Source: Paucilactobacillus kaifaensis
GTDB lineage: Bacteria; Bacillota; Bacilli; Lactobacillales; Lactobacillaceae
Length of the DNA stretch: 64,000 bases
Reading direction: 5' to 3'
NCBI RefSeq assembly: GCF_005405145.1
Contig: NZ_BJDM01000001.1
Span: 62,001-126,000, forward strand
Shown piece by piece: positions 9,194 through 17,390 of this stretch. A program made the translations under genes and the position numbers. Under the pieces are notes generated by a model, which searched no databases, had not been told where the DNA came from, and saw only the letters and a program-made list of their open reading frames with translations. Within the stretch, counting starts at the first letter, position 1, and each line of letters starts with the position of its first letter.

Positions 9194-9556
9194 ATGCAAA
9201 TTAAAATTGAACGAATATATACGAAACCAATCGACACAGACGGCTATCGAATTCTCGTTGATCGCTTGTGGCCACGTGGTATTTCAAAAGCTAACGCCCA
9301 GTTAGACCTGTGGCTCAAAGAAGTGGGCCCATCTACTGAATTACGGAAATGGTTTAACCACGATACCGAGAAGTATCCTGAATTTAAGCAGCGATACATT
9401 GCAGAATTGCAACAAAACGATTCCTATCCCCAGCTTGAACAAACAGTTGCCAAACAACTAAAAACTACTAACGTAATTCTTTTATTTGGGGCTAAGGATA
9501 CAGAACACAATCAAGCTGTGGTGCTGAAAGAATGTTTGGAAGGACAGATTGGATAG
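9194..9556 (+). CDS. DUF488 family protein
   Basis: A 120-residue cytosolic protein with the family N-terminus (R-I-Y, then R-I-L-V-D-R-L-W-P-R-G) and the conserved W-L-K-E-V-x-P-S stretch. I take ATG 9194 as the start because AGGTGAT is ideally placed before it; ATG 9164 has no ribosome-binding site. The biochemical role of DUF488 is not firmly known. The stop is followed directly by a parS-like site and a palindromic repeat element. Confidence 0.85.
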   Translation: MQIKIERIYTKPIDTDGYRILVDRLWPRGISKANAQLDLWLKEVGPSTELRKWFNHDTEKYPEFKQRYIAELQQNDSYPQLEQTVAKQLKTTNVILLFGAKDTEHNQAVVLKECLEGQIG

Positions 9557-9559
9557 TAT

Positions 9560-9575
9560 TGTTTCATGTGAAACA
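9560..9575. promoter_or_regulatory. parS-like palindrome (copy 2)
   Basis: TGTTTCATGTGAAACA differs from the ParB target in one central base. It lies 4 bases after the DUF488 stop and abuts an interspersed palindromic element. Confidence 0.55.
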
Positions 9576-9665
9576 AACACCGTACAACAAAATTATTAAT
9601 GAGCAAACCCATCATCAATAATTTTGCCTTATACCACGGAAGCTACCCAGGGTGTTCCGCACTCT
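9571..9665 (-). repeat. Interspersed palindromic element, copy A1
   Basis: Read on the minus strand it begins AGAGTGCGG, continues with CTTCCGTGGTATAAGG, and has a 14-bp stem (AAAATTATTGATGA with one mismatch) around a short loop. It shares the start, the middle box and the stem sequence with copy A2 at 30.7 kb. It starts a few bases after the stop codon of the 58-residue minus-strand gene and can act as its terminator. Confidence 0.75.
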
Positions 9666-9669
9666 TTTT

Positions 9670-9846
9670 TTACCATTTTTCCGTATTCCACGCCCTACCA
9701 TCAACTTCACCCTGCAACTGTTCAATTCGTTTAAACTGCTCTACCGTAGTATCTTGAAGTGCTTGATAGAATGACTGATCCCTAAAATTTTTGCTTTCTT
9801 TAATAAACTTATCGATTTCTTGTTGTGTCCATTCACGTGTTTCCAT
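9670..9846 (-). CDS. Small 58-residue protein, unknown function
   Basis: This short reading frame starts with ATG directly after the stop codon of the flavodoxin-fold gene (TAAATG), so it is the third gene of that operon. The peptide is hydrophilic, mostly helical and rich in Gln, Glu and Lys, and begins M-E-T-R-E-W-T-Q-Q-E-I-D-K-F. No signal peptide or cysteine. The tight coupling and a palindromic element right after its stop make it likely real. I do not recognise a family. Confidence 0.65.
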   Translation of the reverse strand: METREWTQQEIDKFIKESKNFRDQSFYQALQDTTVEQFKRIEQLQGEVDGRAWNTEKW

Positions 9847-10536
9847 TTATTCGTCCTCATTTCGTTTAATCATTGATGCTGTTAAGGTTAAATCAGCCAA
9901 CGTTTCCTGATTATCTTGTAATACTGTTTGAATTTGTTGCAAAGTTAACCTTTTTTTGTCATCTTGCTCTGCTTCAATTTTTTGTGATAGTCGTTGGTTA
10001 ATCCATTCTTCTTGACCACTAAAATGATTAAATTGAAGGTTAGTTACATATTGCTGGTAGGCCATAAATAGCCGTTGCTGTTCTATTTTAGTCAGGTATG
10101 GAAACTGATAAACAACTAGTGGCGCAAGATATTTCATTTTAGTCTTATTAGCCAGAGCTTCATACGGTCGTAAAATTTCAGACATTGTAAATTGTTCACT
10201 CGCGCCTGCCTGAAATTCTTTTTGCGCTGCTCCCGTGGAGACAACTAAACCCAGCTCTTTACCAGCCAATGAATATAATGATCCCGTTGCAAATTTCGTG
10301 GTTAATACCTTGTCTTGCCAATTTTTTAGTACAGCTGGCGCACTGTACCAATATAAAGGAAACTGAAAAATAATTCTGTCGGCCTGCAATAACAAGGCTT
10401 GCTCTTTAGCAGGATCAATCGTTTCAGTTATAAGATGCCAAACCACATTCTCATCATCAGCCACGCTCTCTTTGAACAACTGTTGCGTTGTGGATTCTGT
10501 ATATTTAGGGTGGGCAACAATCACCAATGTTTTCAT
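9847..10536 (-). CDS. Flavodoxin-fold NAD(P)H:quinone oxidoreductase
   Basis: A 229-residue protein of the NQO1/MdaB/KefF family that reduces quinones or similar acceptors with NAD(P)H through bound FMN or FAD. Typical features are the N-terminus (T-L-V-I-V-A-H-P), Q-F-P-L-Y-W-Y-S-A-P-A-V-L-K near residue 75, and G-L-V-V-S-T-G-A. The C-terminal 50 residues after the core are an additional helical tail. It starts one base after the stop of the preceding 108-residue gene, and is followed immediately by the 58-residue gene. Confidence 0.85.
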   Translation of the reverse strand: MKTLVIVAHPKYTESTTQQLFKESVADDENVVWHLITETIDPAKEQALLLQADRIIFQFPLYWYSAPAVLKNWQDKVLTTKFATGSLYSLAGKELGLVVSTGAAQKEFQAGASEQFTMSEILRPYEALANKTKMKYLAPLVVYQFPYLTKIEQQRLFMAYQQYVTNLQFNHFSGQEEWINQRLSQKIEAEQDDKKRLTLQQIQTVLQDNQETLADLTLTASMIKRNEDE

Positions 10537-10537
10537 T

Positions 10538-10864
10538 TTACATTGTTCCTCCGAAAATCAGTTCAATTTGATTTTTTTTAGTCGCAAAATTAATTCCTAA
10601 AATTGTTTGTTTTAGGATTTTGCTATACTCATCTAACACGTCGGCTGGTAATGGTGTATGAACAGAGAACGCATTAATCAGTTCTTCAACTGAATAAACA
10701 TCACGAATATCAATAAAAATATTAATACTGCTAACCACATCCCGAATTAGATCGGTCAATAACGCATTAGGTTTCCCATTTTCATCAGTTACTACAATTT
10801 GTGAATTTGCAACGTGGCGATGATTAACGTTAATCATTTTAAGCATGGTAAATACGTCTAACAT
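10538..10864 (-). CDS. Conserved small protein, first gene of the flavodoxin operon
   Basis: A 108-residue soluble protein of unknown function. I chose ATG 10864 because GGAG lies 7 bases upstream; an ATG 15 bases earlier would place that site inside the gene. It contains the segment N-H-R-H-V-A-N-S-Q-I-V-V-T-D-E-N-G-K and no recognisable catalytic motif. It is translationally packed with the flavodoxin-fold reductase (one-base gap), so a role in the same redox process is likely. Confidence 0.65.
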   Translation of the reverse strand: MLDVFTMLKMINVNHRHVANSQIVVTDENGKPNALLTDLIRDVVSSINIFIDIRDVYSVEELINAFSVHTPLPADVLDEYSKILKQTILGINFATKKNQIELIFGGTM

Positions 10865-10927
10865 TTCTTCACTCCTCATAACTTATGGTTGCTAGTAATA
10901 TACCACTGATTGTGATATTTGCCGAAT

Positions 10928-11245
10928 TCATTTACCTGCAACAATCGCCTGACCTTGTTTTAATAAATCGTCACTGATAAATTCGGTTATAAATCGTTGT
11001 AATGGCACCTCAGAATGCCGATCTTTAAACGCTATTGGCTCAACTTCGATAATCGCTACTAATAAGTTATTTTCTGTCAGCAACAATTGCCCAATCCGAC
11101 TGAACTTGCCTTTCGTATGTTTACCAGTCCGCCACGAATGCGGTCTGGCCTGTCCGTGCTCATCTAGTTTGAATAAATAATTGCCTGAATTATCACTCAC
11201 AACTGGTAACCCAATATAACGATGAACTTCATATTTATTTTTCAT
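10928..11245 (-). CDS. Hypothetical 105-residue protein
   Basis: A soluble basic protein of 105 residues. I recognise no family. It begins M-K-N-K-Y-E-V-H-R-Y-I-G-L-P-V-V and has no cysteine or membrane segment. It lies between the terminator of the disulfide reductase gene and the start of the flavodoxin operon, with AGGGA as a weak ribosome-binding site. A real gene is likely because the frame is intact and orientation matches its neighbours. Confidence 0.6.
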   Translation of the reverse strand: MKNKYEVHRYIGLPVVSDNSGNYLFKLDEHGQARPHSWRTGKHTKGKFSRIGQLLLTENNLLVAIIEVEPIAFKDRHSEVPLQRFITEFISDDLLKQGQAIVAGK

Positions 11246-11258
11246 TATCTAATCCCTA

Positions 11259-11295
11259 AAAAAATAGATTTGAATCTAAATCGATTCAAATCTAT
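11259..11295 (-). terminator. Terminator of the disulfide reductase gene
   Basis: 13-bp stem 11264-11276 with 11283-11295 and a U-tract on the minus strand from the A-run at 11258-11264. Confidence 0.85.
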
Positions 11296-11305
11296 TATAT
11301 CCGTT

Positions 11306-12640
11306 TTAGAGGTTCGCAAACAGGTCATTTAACGCTTCCGTCATCGTAGGATGTGCGTAAATCTGATCCCCTAAGACTGTTGCTGGTACATGTTGCTGCA
11401 TCGCTAATGAAATCAAATTGATAGTCTCATATGCCTCTTCAGCATAGATCGTCATCCCCAAAATTTCTTTAGTATCTTGATCAAGAACCACCTTGTACAT
11501 CCCCCGTGGGTTCCCGATCACGTTTGCCTTAGGCACCCCAGCGGTTGGCATAGTCACAATCTGATAGTTTAGACCTTGTGTTTTAGCTTGCGCTTCAGTT
11601 AGTCCAATCGATGAAATGGCAGGATTTAAAAACGTAGTGTGCGGATAAACTGTCCGATTGGCTAACGTTCTGCTGTGATCACCCAAAAGTTGGTTGTTAA
11701 CAATACGAAAATCATCTAAAGAAATGTAGGTAAACTGCGGTCCCCCATTAACATCTCCTAATGCCCAGATGTGGTCAACATTAGTTTTAAGCTGGTCATC
11801 AACCAAAATTTCGGAATGGTCGCCCAATTCAATTGTAGTTCGTTCTAAATGTAAATCGTCAATGTTAGGACGTCGCCCTGTGGCAACTAACAGAGCATCA
11901 GCTTGTACTACATGCTCCTGACCAGCTTGTTGGTATGTCAACTGCAAACCAGCCTCCGTATCTTTGACCTTAGTTAACTGGGATTCAAATGCAAAGTCAA
12001 TCCCATCAGCCTGCAAATCATCTAACGCCATGGCAGCGACTTCTGGCTCCTCGCGAGCTAAAATCTGCTTTCCATTACTCAAGACTAGCACTTGACTACC
12101 AAATTCAGCATACATTGAAGCGAATTCTAGGCCAATGGGGCCACTTCCTAAAACTACTAATTTTTTTGCTAACTGCTGTCGATCTAACATTTCACGCGAT
12201 GCAAAAACATGGTTACTTGTATTAATCCCTTCAATATCTGGAATAATAGGGGTTGATCCAGTATTAATAAAAATTCGATCAGCGGTTAACTGCTCTTTGC
12301 CAGATTCATCAGTTACTTGAATCGTCTGGTCATCAAGAAATTCTGCGTCTGCCGTTAAGACAGTTGCTGTTTTTAAATCGGCAACTTTATGGTAATTTTT
12401 ATTACGTAATTTAGCCGTCATCTGATTCTTAATTTCAAGTGCCTGCGAATATTCAATTCCTTTTTGTGCGTTAATAATTAAATTTTTGGTTGGTAGACAA
12501 GCAACATTAATGCAAGTTCCACCATACATATGGCTATCTTTTTCAATTACCAGCACCTCTTGGCCATGATTGGCTAAACTTGCTGCCAGTGTCTTGCCTG
12601 CTTTACCAAAGCCCACGATAATATTTTCAAAGTGTCTCAT
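11306..12640 (-). CDS. FAD-dependent pyridine nucleotide-disulfide oxidoreductase (RclA/Har-like)
   Basis: A 444-residue class I flavoprotein disulfide reductase. The redox-active pair is in G-G-T-C-I-N-V-A-C-L-P-T-K (Cys spacing CxxxxC, near residues 40-45), the NAD(P)-binding loop is V-V-L-G-S-G-P-I-G-L-E-F, the second FAD motif is W-A-L-G-D-V-N-G-G, and the C-terminal dimer motif H-P-T-M-T-E-A is present. This set is shared with MerA, dihydrolipoamide dehydrogenase and the hypothiocyanite/hypochlorite-response reductases RclA and Har. There is no lipoyl complex gene nearby and no N-terminal heavy-metal domain, so the oxidant-response role is the best guess. It is divergent from an HxlR regulator with Cys14. 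ATG 12640 is preferred over GTG 12652. Confidence 0.85.
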   Translation of the reverse strand: MRHFENIIVGFGKAGKTLAASLANHGQEVLVIEKDSHMYGGTCINVACLPTKNLIINAQKGIEYSQALEIKNQMTAKLRNKNYHKVADLKTATVLTADAEFLDDQTIQVTDESGKEQLTADRIFINTGSTPIIPDIEGINTSNHVFASREMLDRQQLAKKLVVLGSGPIGLEFASMYAEFGSQVLVLSNGKQILAREEPEVAAMALDDLQADGIDFAFESQLTKVKDTEAGLQLTYQQAGQEHVVQADALLVATGRRPNIDDLHLERTTIELGDHSEILVDDQLKTNVDHIWALGDVNGGPQFTYISLDDFRIVNNQLLGDHSRTLANRTVYPHTTFLNPAISSIGLTEAQAKTQGLNYQIVTMPTAGVPKANVIGNPRGMYKVVLDQDTKEILGMTIYAEEAYETINLISLAMQQHVPATVLGDQIYAHPTMTEALNDLFANL

Positions 12641-12746
12641 TTGGTAATCCACCCTTTCTTCACTATAATAACCTCATCAAAGTAATTATAGTCTGTCTCC
12701 ATAAAAAATAAATTAGGTACTTTTTAGTTCCCACCTGGAGGTTAAC

Positions 12747-13097
12747 ATGAACGAAATTTATTTAGCTAACAATACGACTTTTAATTGTCCCGTCGAGGCC
12801 ACTACCAGTTTAATTGGAAAAAAATGGGTGCCATCAATACTGATGTTACTAGCTGATAAACCATACCGTTTTGGACAACTACAAGCTGCACTGACCAAAT
12901 GTAGTAAAAAAGTTCTCAAACAACAACTGAATCTATTAAGCGCTAGCGATTTAATTAGTAATACGAAAGCTACTGTTGCTAATACAGTTGAATCAACTTA
13001 CCAATTAACCCCCCTCGGCCAATCATTGATGCCCATCGTATTTGCAATGAAGCATTGGGGTAACCAACATTTGATTTGCAATCGTGAATCCGCCTAG
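12747..13097 (+). CDS. HxlR-family regulator with HypR-like Cys14
   Basis: A 116-residue winged-helix regulator of the HxlR family. The conserved N-terminal cysteine is residue 14 (F-N-C-P-V-E), followed by I-G-K-K-W and the L-T-K-C motif with a second cysteine at 52. In Bacillus HypR, Cys14 forms an intersubunit disulfide with Cys49 under hypochlorite and activates a flavin reductase gene; the residue positions here are close to that. GGAGG precedes ATG 12747. The divergent disulfide reductase is its probable target. A third cysteine lies near the C-terminus. Confidence 0.82.
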   Translation: MNEIYLANNTTFNCPVEATTSLIGKKWVPSILMLLADKPYRFGQLQAALTKCSKKVLKQQLNLLSASDLISNTKATVANTVESTYQLTPLGQSLMPIVFAMKHWGNQHLICNRESA

Positions 13098-13105
13098 TTT
13101 CTACT

Positions 13106-13137
13106 AAAAAAGCCACTCAGCGTTTAGCTAAGCGACT
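13106..13137 (-). terminator. Terminator of the 130-residue gene
   Basis: An 11-bp stem that needs G-U pairs forms only on the minus strand and is followed by a U-tract (A-run 13106-13111). On the plus strand the same repeat has mismatches, so it probably serves the minus-strand gene ending at 13187. Confidence 0.65.
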
Positions 13138-13186
13138 CTTCAAACTAGTTAAAATAAAATAATAGCTCACCACAATTGATAAAAAG

Positions 13187-13579
13187 CTAGACAACTTGTT
13201 CTTCTAAATCTATTAATGCATTAGTTAATCGATAGAAGTAGCCTTCTTGCAATGCTTTGGCCCAGCTACCCTCATCAAATGGCTCTGATCGGATAATTAA
13301 AGTTAACATGGCTTCAATTAGTTTCCGATCTTTTTGTAACATTACTTGCCCCACCGTGGAATGGTTCACTTTGAGCTTGATATGATGTTGTTTGAGTGTC
13401 TTACGATAGTGAGGATCACAATACGAACTTTTTAAGAATTCCTGACCAAACTTCAACATTAACGAATCATACTTTGGGTAGCCCATTTGTAAAATACCAT
13501 CCTCGCGATCAGTTGCTGTCCAAGCAATTTCACGGTTACGCATTTCTTTAAAATAATCTACATAATCCTGTAAGTTCAT
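13187..13579 (-). CDS. Hypothetical protein, possibly DUF6508 family
   Basis: A 130-residue soluble protein containing I-L-Q-M-G-Y-P-K-Y-D, which I associate with DUF6508, a family without known function. ATG 13579 is chosen because GGGGTGAT lies just before it; an upstream ATG at 13597 has no such site. Two cysteines and several His are seen but no catalytic pattern. It is a single gene between the HxlR regulator and the choloylglycine-hydrolase homologue. Confidence 0.6.
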   Translation of the reverse strand: MNLQDYVDYFKEMRNREIAWTATDREDGILQMGYPKYDSLMLKFGQEFLKSSYCDPHYRKTLKQHHIKLKVNHSTVGQVMLQKDRKLIEAMLTLIIRSEPFDEGSWAKALQEGYFYRLTNALIDLEEQVV

Positions 13580-13642
13580 TTGATCACCCCGTTTCACCCT
13601 CTATCATAAGTTATTTAGGGTTAAAAGTCACTTAATGAATTT

Positions 13643-13656
13643 ATAAATCGCTTTCA
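13643..13656 (+). promoter_or_regulatory. cre-like box upstream of the Ntn-hydrolase gene
   Basis: ATAAATCGCTTTCA matches 12 of 14 positions of the CcpA box (TGWAANCGNTNWCA). The same 14-mer occurs before the SDR gene at 48.36 kb. Confidence 0.45.
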
Positions 13657-13721
13657 AACAGTATTTTCCGTGCTATCATTGATAATAGAACCAATAAATT
13701 ATTGCTAAAAGAGGTGCCCAG

Positions 13722-14636
13722 ATGTGTACCAGTCTAACTATTAAAACGCTGGATCAACAGCAACTATTCGGTCGAACAATGGATTTTCCAACTAAAACGC
13801 CTTGGCACCTGACTTACCTACCCAGCCAATATCAATGGCAACCTAAAACTGGTGTGCGATCATTTAACAGCAAACACGCTATTTTAGGGGGAATGCGTTA
13901 TATTAATAACCATTTCTTAATCGGTGATGGTATTAACGAGGCCGGCCTTTGTTGTGCTGAATTATATTTTCCAGTTGAGTCCATCTATTATGATAAACCA
14001 GTTACTGGCAAGTTAAACCTGTCACCACAGGACTTTACCACCTGGTTATTGAGCGAAAATAGTTCAATCGCGCAAGTAAAAAAGCAATTAGACCAGATTG
14101 CATTAATCGGAATCGATTGGTATGACCATGACGGTATTTATCCTTTCCATTGGCTATTGACCGATCTAACTGGCCAAACTGTTATCATCGAACCTAATGA
14201 ATTGAATTTACACTTAAAAAACGATCCGGTTAACGTTCTGACGAATACACCCGCATTAGCCAAACACATCACAAATTTAAATCGCTTTTTAAACTTAAAT
14301 GGTAATCAATTTAATGAAGACACAATCAACGCAATTCAAAACTTCACCGGCACCTTGCCAAATCGACACATTCCAACTGACCGCTTCATTAAAGCAGCAT
14401 TCACTCGTTGGCAAATACATCCTCAAGATTTAGTTGAAGGCGAAGCAACATTATTCAATTTCCTTGAAACAGTCAAAATACAAAAGAAAAATGATCGGCA
14501 TGATTATACCCACTACGAAGGAGTCATCAACGTCAATGCACAAACTTATCAATTTAGAGACGTTGCTAGTAATACATTGACATCACAGGTTCTTGCAAAT
14601 GTTATTGCTAAATACGACACTGCTCATATTTTTTAA
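13722..14636 (+). CDS. Choloylglycine hydrolase family (penicillin V acylase/bile salt hydrolase-like)
   Basis: A 304-residue N-terminal nucleophile hydrolase. Met is followed by Cys2, the nucleophile exposed after processing, and the conserved Arg and Asp are in F-G-R-T-M-D-F near residues 18-21. The family cleaves linear amides such as conjugated bile salts, penicillin V or acyl-homoserine lactones. The G-R-T-M-D-F context and G-D-G-I-N-E-A-G-L loop look more like the acylase branch than classical bile salt hydrolases, so substrate is left open. No signal peptide, so the enzyme is cytoplasmic. A cre-like box lies upstream, suggesting carbon control. The next gene starts 16 bases after the stop and may be co-transcribed. 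Confidence 0.85.
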   Translation: MCTSLTIKTLDQQQLFGRTMDFPTKTPWHLTYLPSQYQWQPKTGVRSFNSKHAILGGMRYINNHFLIGDGINEAGLCCAELYFPVESIYYDKPVTGKLNLSPQDFTTWLLSENSSIAQVKKQLDQIALIGIDWYDHDGIYPFHWLLTDLTGQTVIIEPNELNLHLKNDPVNVLTNTPALAKHITNLNRFLNLNGNQFNEDTINAIQNFTGTLPNRHIPTDRFIKAAFTRWQIHPQDLVEGEATLFNFLETVKIQKKNDRHDYTHYEGVINVNAQTYQFRDVASNTLTSQVLANVIAKYDTAHIF

Positions 14637-14652
14637 CTTGGAGGTCTTCAAA

Positions 14653-15285
14653 ATGAGTCAACTAGTTACAGCAAAACAAATGAAACATTTCGATAGTTAC
14701 ACCATCAACACAATTGGTATTCCGTCATTAGTCCTAATGGAACGTGCGTCTCTGGCTGTGCGAGATTTCATTGTTAATGGTAATTATAATTTACAACACG
14801 TCGTTGTCGTCGCTGGTTACGTCAATAACGGAGGTGATGGTTTATGCGTTGCCCGCTTACTAAAGCTTGCTGGAGCAAATGTCAGTGTAGTCTCCGTTGG
14901 GAATCCCAGTCATGAATCGGTTGAACATGCCACCCAAAGAAAAATCTGCGAATACTATCAAATTACATTGAATGCACCACTTAATACATTGTCTGACGCC
15001 ACACTAATTGTTGATGCAATTTTTGGTATCGGAATTGATCGCCCTGTTAGTGGCAGGCAAGAAACTGCCATTGATGCAATTAACAAAGCTAGCGCTCCTG
15101 TAATCTCCGTCGACACACCTTCTGGTATCAACACAGACAGCGGTAAAGTAATGAATGTTGCCGTTAATGCCATTGCTACAGTTACTTTTGCTTTTAATAA
15201 AGTTGGTTTAACCATGGCAGATGGCCCCACGCATGCAGGTCAAATAATTGTAGCAGATGATATGGGAACTTACGCAATTAATTAA
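14653..15285 (+). CDS. nnrE: NAD(P)H-hydrate epimerase (YjeF N-terminal domain)
   Basis: A 210-residue protein with the YjeF_N Rossmann-like fold that interconverts R and S forms of damaged, hydrated NAD(P)H so that the companion dehydratase can repair them. The motif N-N-G-G-D-G (near residue 60) and the catalytic Asp region V-D-A-I-F-G-I-G are present. The C-terminal dehydratase domain found in fused forms is absent, and no dehydratase gene is nearby. GGAGG lies before ATG 14653; earlier in-frame ATGs overlap the upstream gene. Confidence 0.88.
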   Translation: MSQLVTAKQMKHFDSYTINTIGIPSLVLMERASLAVRDFIVNGNYNLQHVVVVAGYVNNGGDGLCVARLLKLAGANVSVVSVGNPSHESVEHATQRKICEYYQITLNAPLNTLSDATLIVDAIFGIGIDRPVSGRQETAIDAINKASAPVISVDTPSGINTDSGKVMNVAVNAIATVTFAFNKVGLTMADGPTHAGQIIVADDMGTYAIN

Positions 15286-15405
15286 GCGTTAAAAATTATT
15301 TTGAAACATGATAAAAGTATATTATTTTTGATACCCATCTTATTTAAGCTACGTCCATCGCCGCTCATAATAGTCCAAATCTCAGCCAGTAAGTTTCCAC
15401 TTGAA

Positions 15406-15446
15406 AAAATAGCGAACGATCCATACCTTGGATCGTTCGCTATTTT
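15406..15446. terminator. Bidirectional terminator
   Basis: 17-bp stem (15406-15422 with 15430-15446), A-tract before and T-tract after. It separates the convergent epimerase and BCCT genes. Confidence 0.85.
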
Positions 15447-15489
15447 AGGCTGTATTCAAAAGCTAAGCACTTTTTATGCCCGTTATCAT

Positions 15490-17103
15490 TTAATTTTCAT
15501 GAATTCCAGATGGTACTCTGCTGCTTTGCCTAACTGGCCGTCGCAACTGATGAACCACACGTCGATGACTTGCTGCTAACTCTAGCTCATCGCCACGTAA
15601 CATCTGCCACGTTGAGATTATCAAGAGAATGCAGACAAAGATCAACGGAAATCCTGCAATCGCACTGATTGCCTGAACCGTTTTGAAGCCACCCACGAAC
15701 ACGATCCCAAATGAGAACAACATAAAGACAAATACCCAAAATAGTCGATTGAATTTGCTTGGTTGTTGTCCTGGAGCTAATTTCAAGCTCGTAAATGATG
15801 AAACAATAAATGCCGAAGATGAAATCGTTGTTGCTAAGAAAATGAAACATGATACACAATAAATTACCAGCATGATCATTTTAAACGGCAACGTCGAAAT
15901 AACAGTTGCAATCACAGATGCTTGTCCTTGTGTATTTAAAATGTGAATTAAGTCAACAATGCCAGCTTTTTGTAGATATAGTGAGTAGCCACCTAAAATA
16001 GCGTAGAAACTCATGCAGCCTAAGGCACCATAACCCAACATTCCTAAAATCACTTGGCGAATTGTACGTCCTCGTGAAATCCGGGCAATGAACAATCCCA
16101 TGACAGGCATATATGATAGCCACCAGCCCCAATAGAAGATTGTTTCTTGTTGCGCCACGCCAGCATGTCCATTTGAAGCAGTTGTAGTGCTCATTGAAAT
16201 GAATTTAGAAATCATTAAGCCAAGACTATTACTTTCTGAATTCAAAATGTAAATTGTTGGCCCAACCAACAAAACGATGACCAAAAACCCAATTGCAGTC
16301 CAAATATGGGCCGAACTTAATTTATCAATGCCACCCTTAATTCCACGTAGCATCGTCACAGTGAAGATTATAAATAGAATTAAAAACATCATTAATTTTA
16401 ATAAAATCGAGTCCGGAATACCCGTAATTTGATTAATAATTCGTGAAATTACTGGAATTTCCATTCCAACGGAAGAACCAATTCCACCCATAATTCCGAA
16501 TACAACAAGAAAGTCAATTACTTGTCGCAACACAACTTTATAATGTTCTGGCCCTTGTAATACAGTAATCGCAGCACTAATCCGCATTACTCGTACATTT
16601 TTAACATACATCACATAAGCAATGGCAACTGCAGCTGCCGCAAACATCATCCACGCCATCGGGCCCCAGTTAAACTGACCCAACATGTGAGCATTGCTGT
16701 ATGCTGCCTTTGAGTATGGTTTAGCACCAAAAATGGGATGCTGAACGTATCTAAGTGGATCCACCATACTTAGCATTAAAATACTTGCATCAATGGCTGT
16801 TGCAAAAACCATGCTTCCCCACTGAAAACTACTGTATTCTGGCTTATCCTTAGCTTTTCCCAACTTAATCTTCCCAAAGCGACTAAATGCTAAATACATA
16901 AAGAAAATAAAGTTGATAATGTAAATCCACAGATATGCCCAACCCATTTTAGTAGTGATCGTGTCCATCAGGCCACTTAAACCCGATTTCAGGCTAGAAC
17001 CACCAATTAAAAGTGCGATTGAAACTAAGCCGAATAAAACTGCAGTTGGCACAAACATTTTCTTATCAATATTTTGATGATGTAAAATAATATTCCTCCT
17101 CAT
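15490..17103 (-). CDS. BCCT-family (betaine/carnitine/choline) transporter, divergent
   Basis: A protein of up to 537 residues with 12 predicted membrane helices. It has the BCCT pattern of a Trp-rich helix (F-Y-W-G-W-W-L-S-Y-M-P-V) and the following cytoplasmic motif (I-A-R-I-S-R-G-R-T-I-R). The usual glycine-rich helix 3 motif is replaced by A-S-I-L-M-L-S-M-V-D-P-L, so coupling or substrate may differ from classical glycine-betaine carriers. The start is uncertain: ATG 17103 has no ribosome-binding site before it, and a strong GAGGAGG lies just after it. The leader is partly duplicated (see the two repeat copies). Confidence 0.85.
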   Translation of the reverse strand: MRRNIILHHQNIDKKMFVPTAVLFGLVSIALLIGGSSLKSGLSGLMDTITTKMGWAYLWIYIINFIFFMYLAFSRFGKIKLGKAKDKPEYSSFQWGSMVFATAIDASILMLSMVDPLRYVQHPIFGAKPYSKAAYSNAHMLGQFNWGPMAWMMFAAAAVAIAYVMYVKNVRVMRISAAITVLQGPEHYKVVLRQVIDFLVVFGIMGGIGSSVGMEIPVISRIINQITGIPDSILLKLMMFLILFIIFTVTMLRGIKGGIDKLSSAHIWTAIGFLVIVLLVGPTIYILNSESNSLGLMISKFISMSTTTASNGHAGVAQQETIFYWGWWLSYMPVMGLFIARISRGRTIRQVILGMLGYGALGCMSFYAILGGYSLYLQKAGIVDLIHILNTQGQASVIATVISTLPFKMIMLVIYCVSCFIFLATTISSSAFIVSSFTSLKLAPGQQPSKFNRLFWVFVFMLFSFGIVFVGGFKTVQAISAIAGFPLIFVCILLIISTWQMLRGDELELAASHRRVVHQLRRPVRQSSRVPSGIHEN

Positions 17104-17188
17104 TATTTAGGAATAGTTTGCGTGCGCAAACTTTCCATCTTCGGCGGATGTCCAATTGCACGGACGAAAAACGTCTCGTGCAATACAT
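17066..17188 (-). CDS. Possible 40-codon leader reading frame before the BCCT gene
   Basis: ATG 17188 is preceded by GAGGAGGAGCC, a strong ribosome-binding site, and the frame runs 40 codons through the second copy of a duplicated leader to end inside the BCCT gene in another frame. It may be a by-product of the duplication, which copied the original start region, or an upstream reading frame that controls the carrier. There is no family resemblance. Confidence 0.3.
   Translation of the reverse strand: MYCTRRFSSVQLDIRRRWKVCARKLFLNNEEEYYFTSSKY
17095..17160 (-). repeat. Duplicated leader segment, proximal copy
   Basis: A 66-base segment present twice (see 17193-17258) with one mismatch. Each copy holds a perfect palindrome AGTTTGCGCACGCAAACT, a small CATC/GATG hairpin and a GAGGAGG ribosome-binding site. 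Between the copies is another stem (TTGCACG with CGTGCAA). Confidence 0.85.
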
Positions 17189-17192
17189 GGCT

Positions 17193-17258
17193 CCTCCTCA
17201 TTATTTAGGAATAGTTTGCGTGCGCAAACTTTCCATCTTCGGTGGATGTCCAATTGCA
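17193..17258 (-). repeat. Duplicated leader segment, distal copy
   Basis: Second copy of the 66-base segment, 98 bases from the first. The palindrome could be an operator or an RNA hairpin; the sequence does not say which. Confidence 0.85.
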
Positions 17259-17390
17259 TGGAGTGCCACCTCTTTATAAAAAACTATACAAAAATACGCC
17301 GATACTATAATCTCCACTAGAGATATCTGCACAGCGCACTATCTTATACAAATACTAATGAATTCGCTCAAATATTTGATTGAATTGAAT

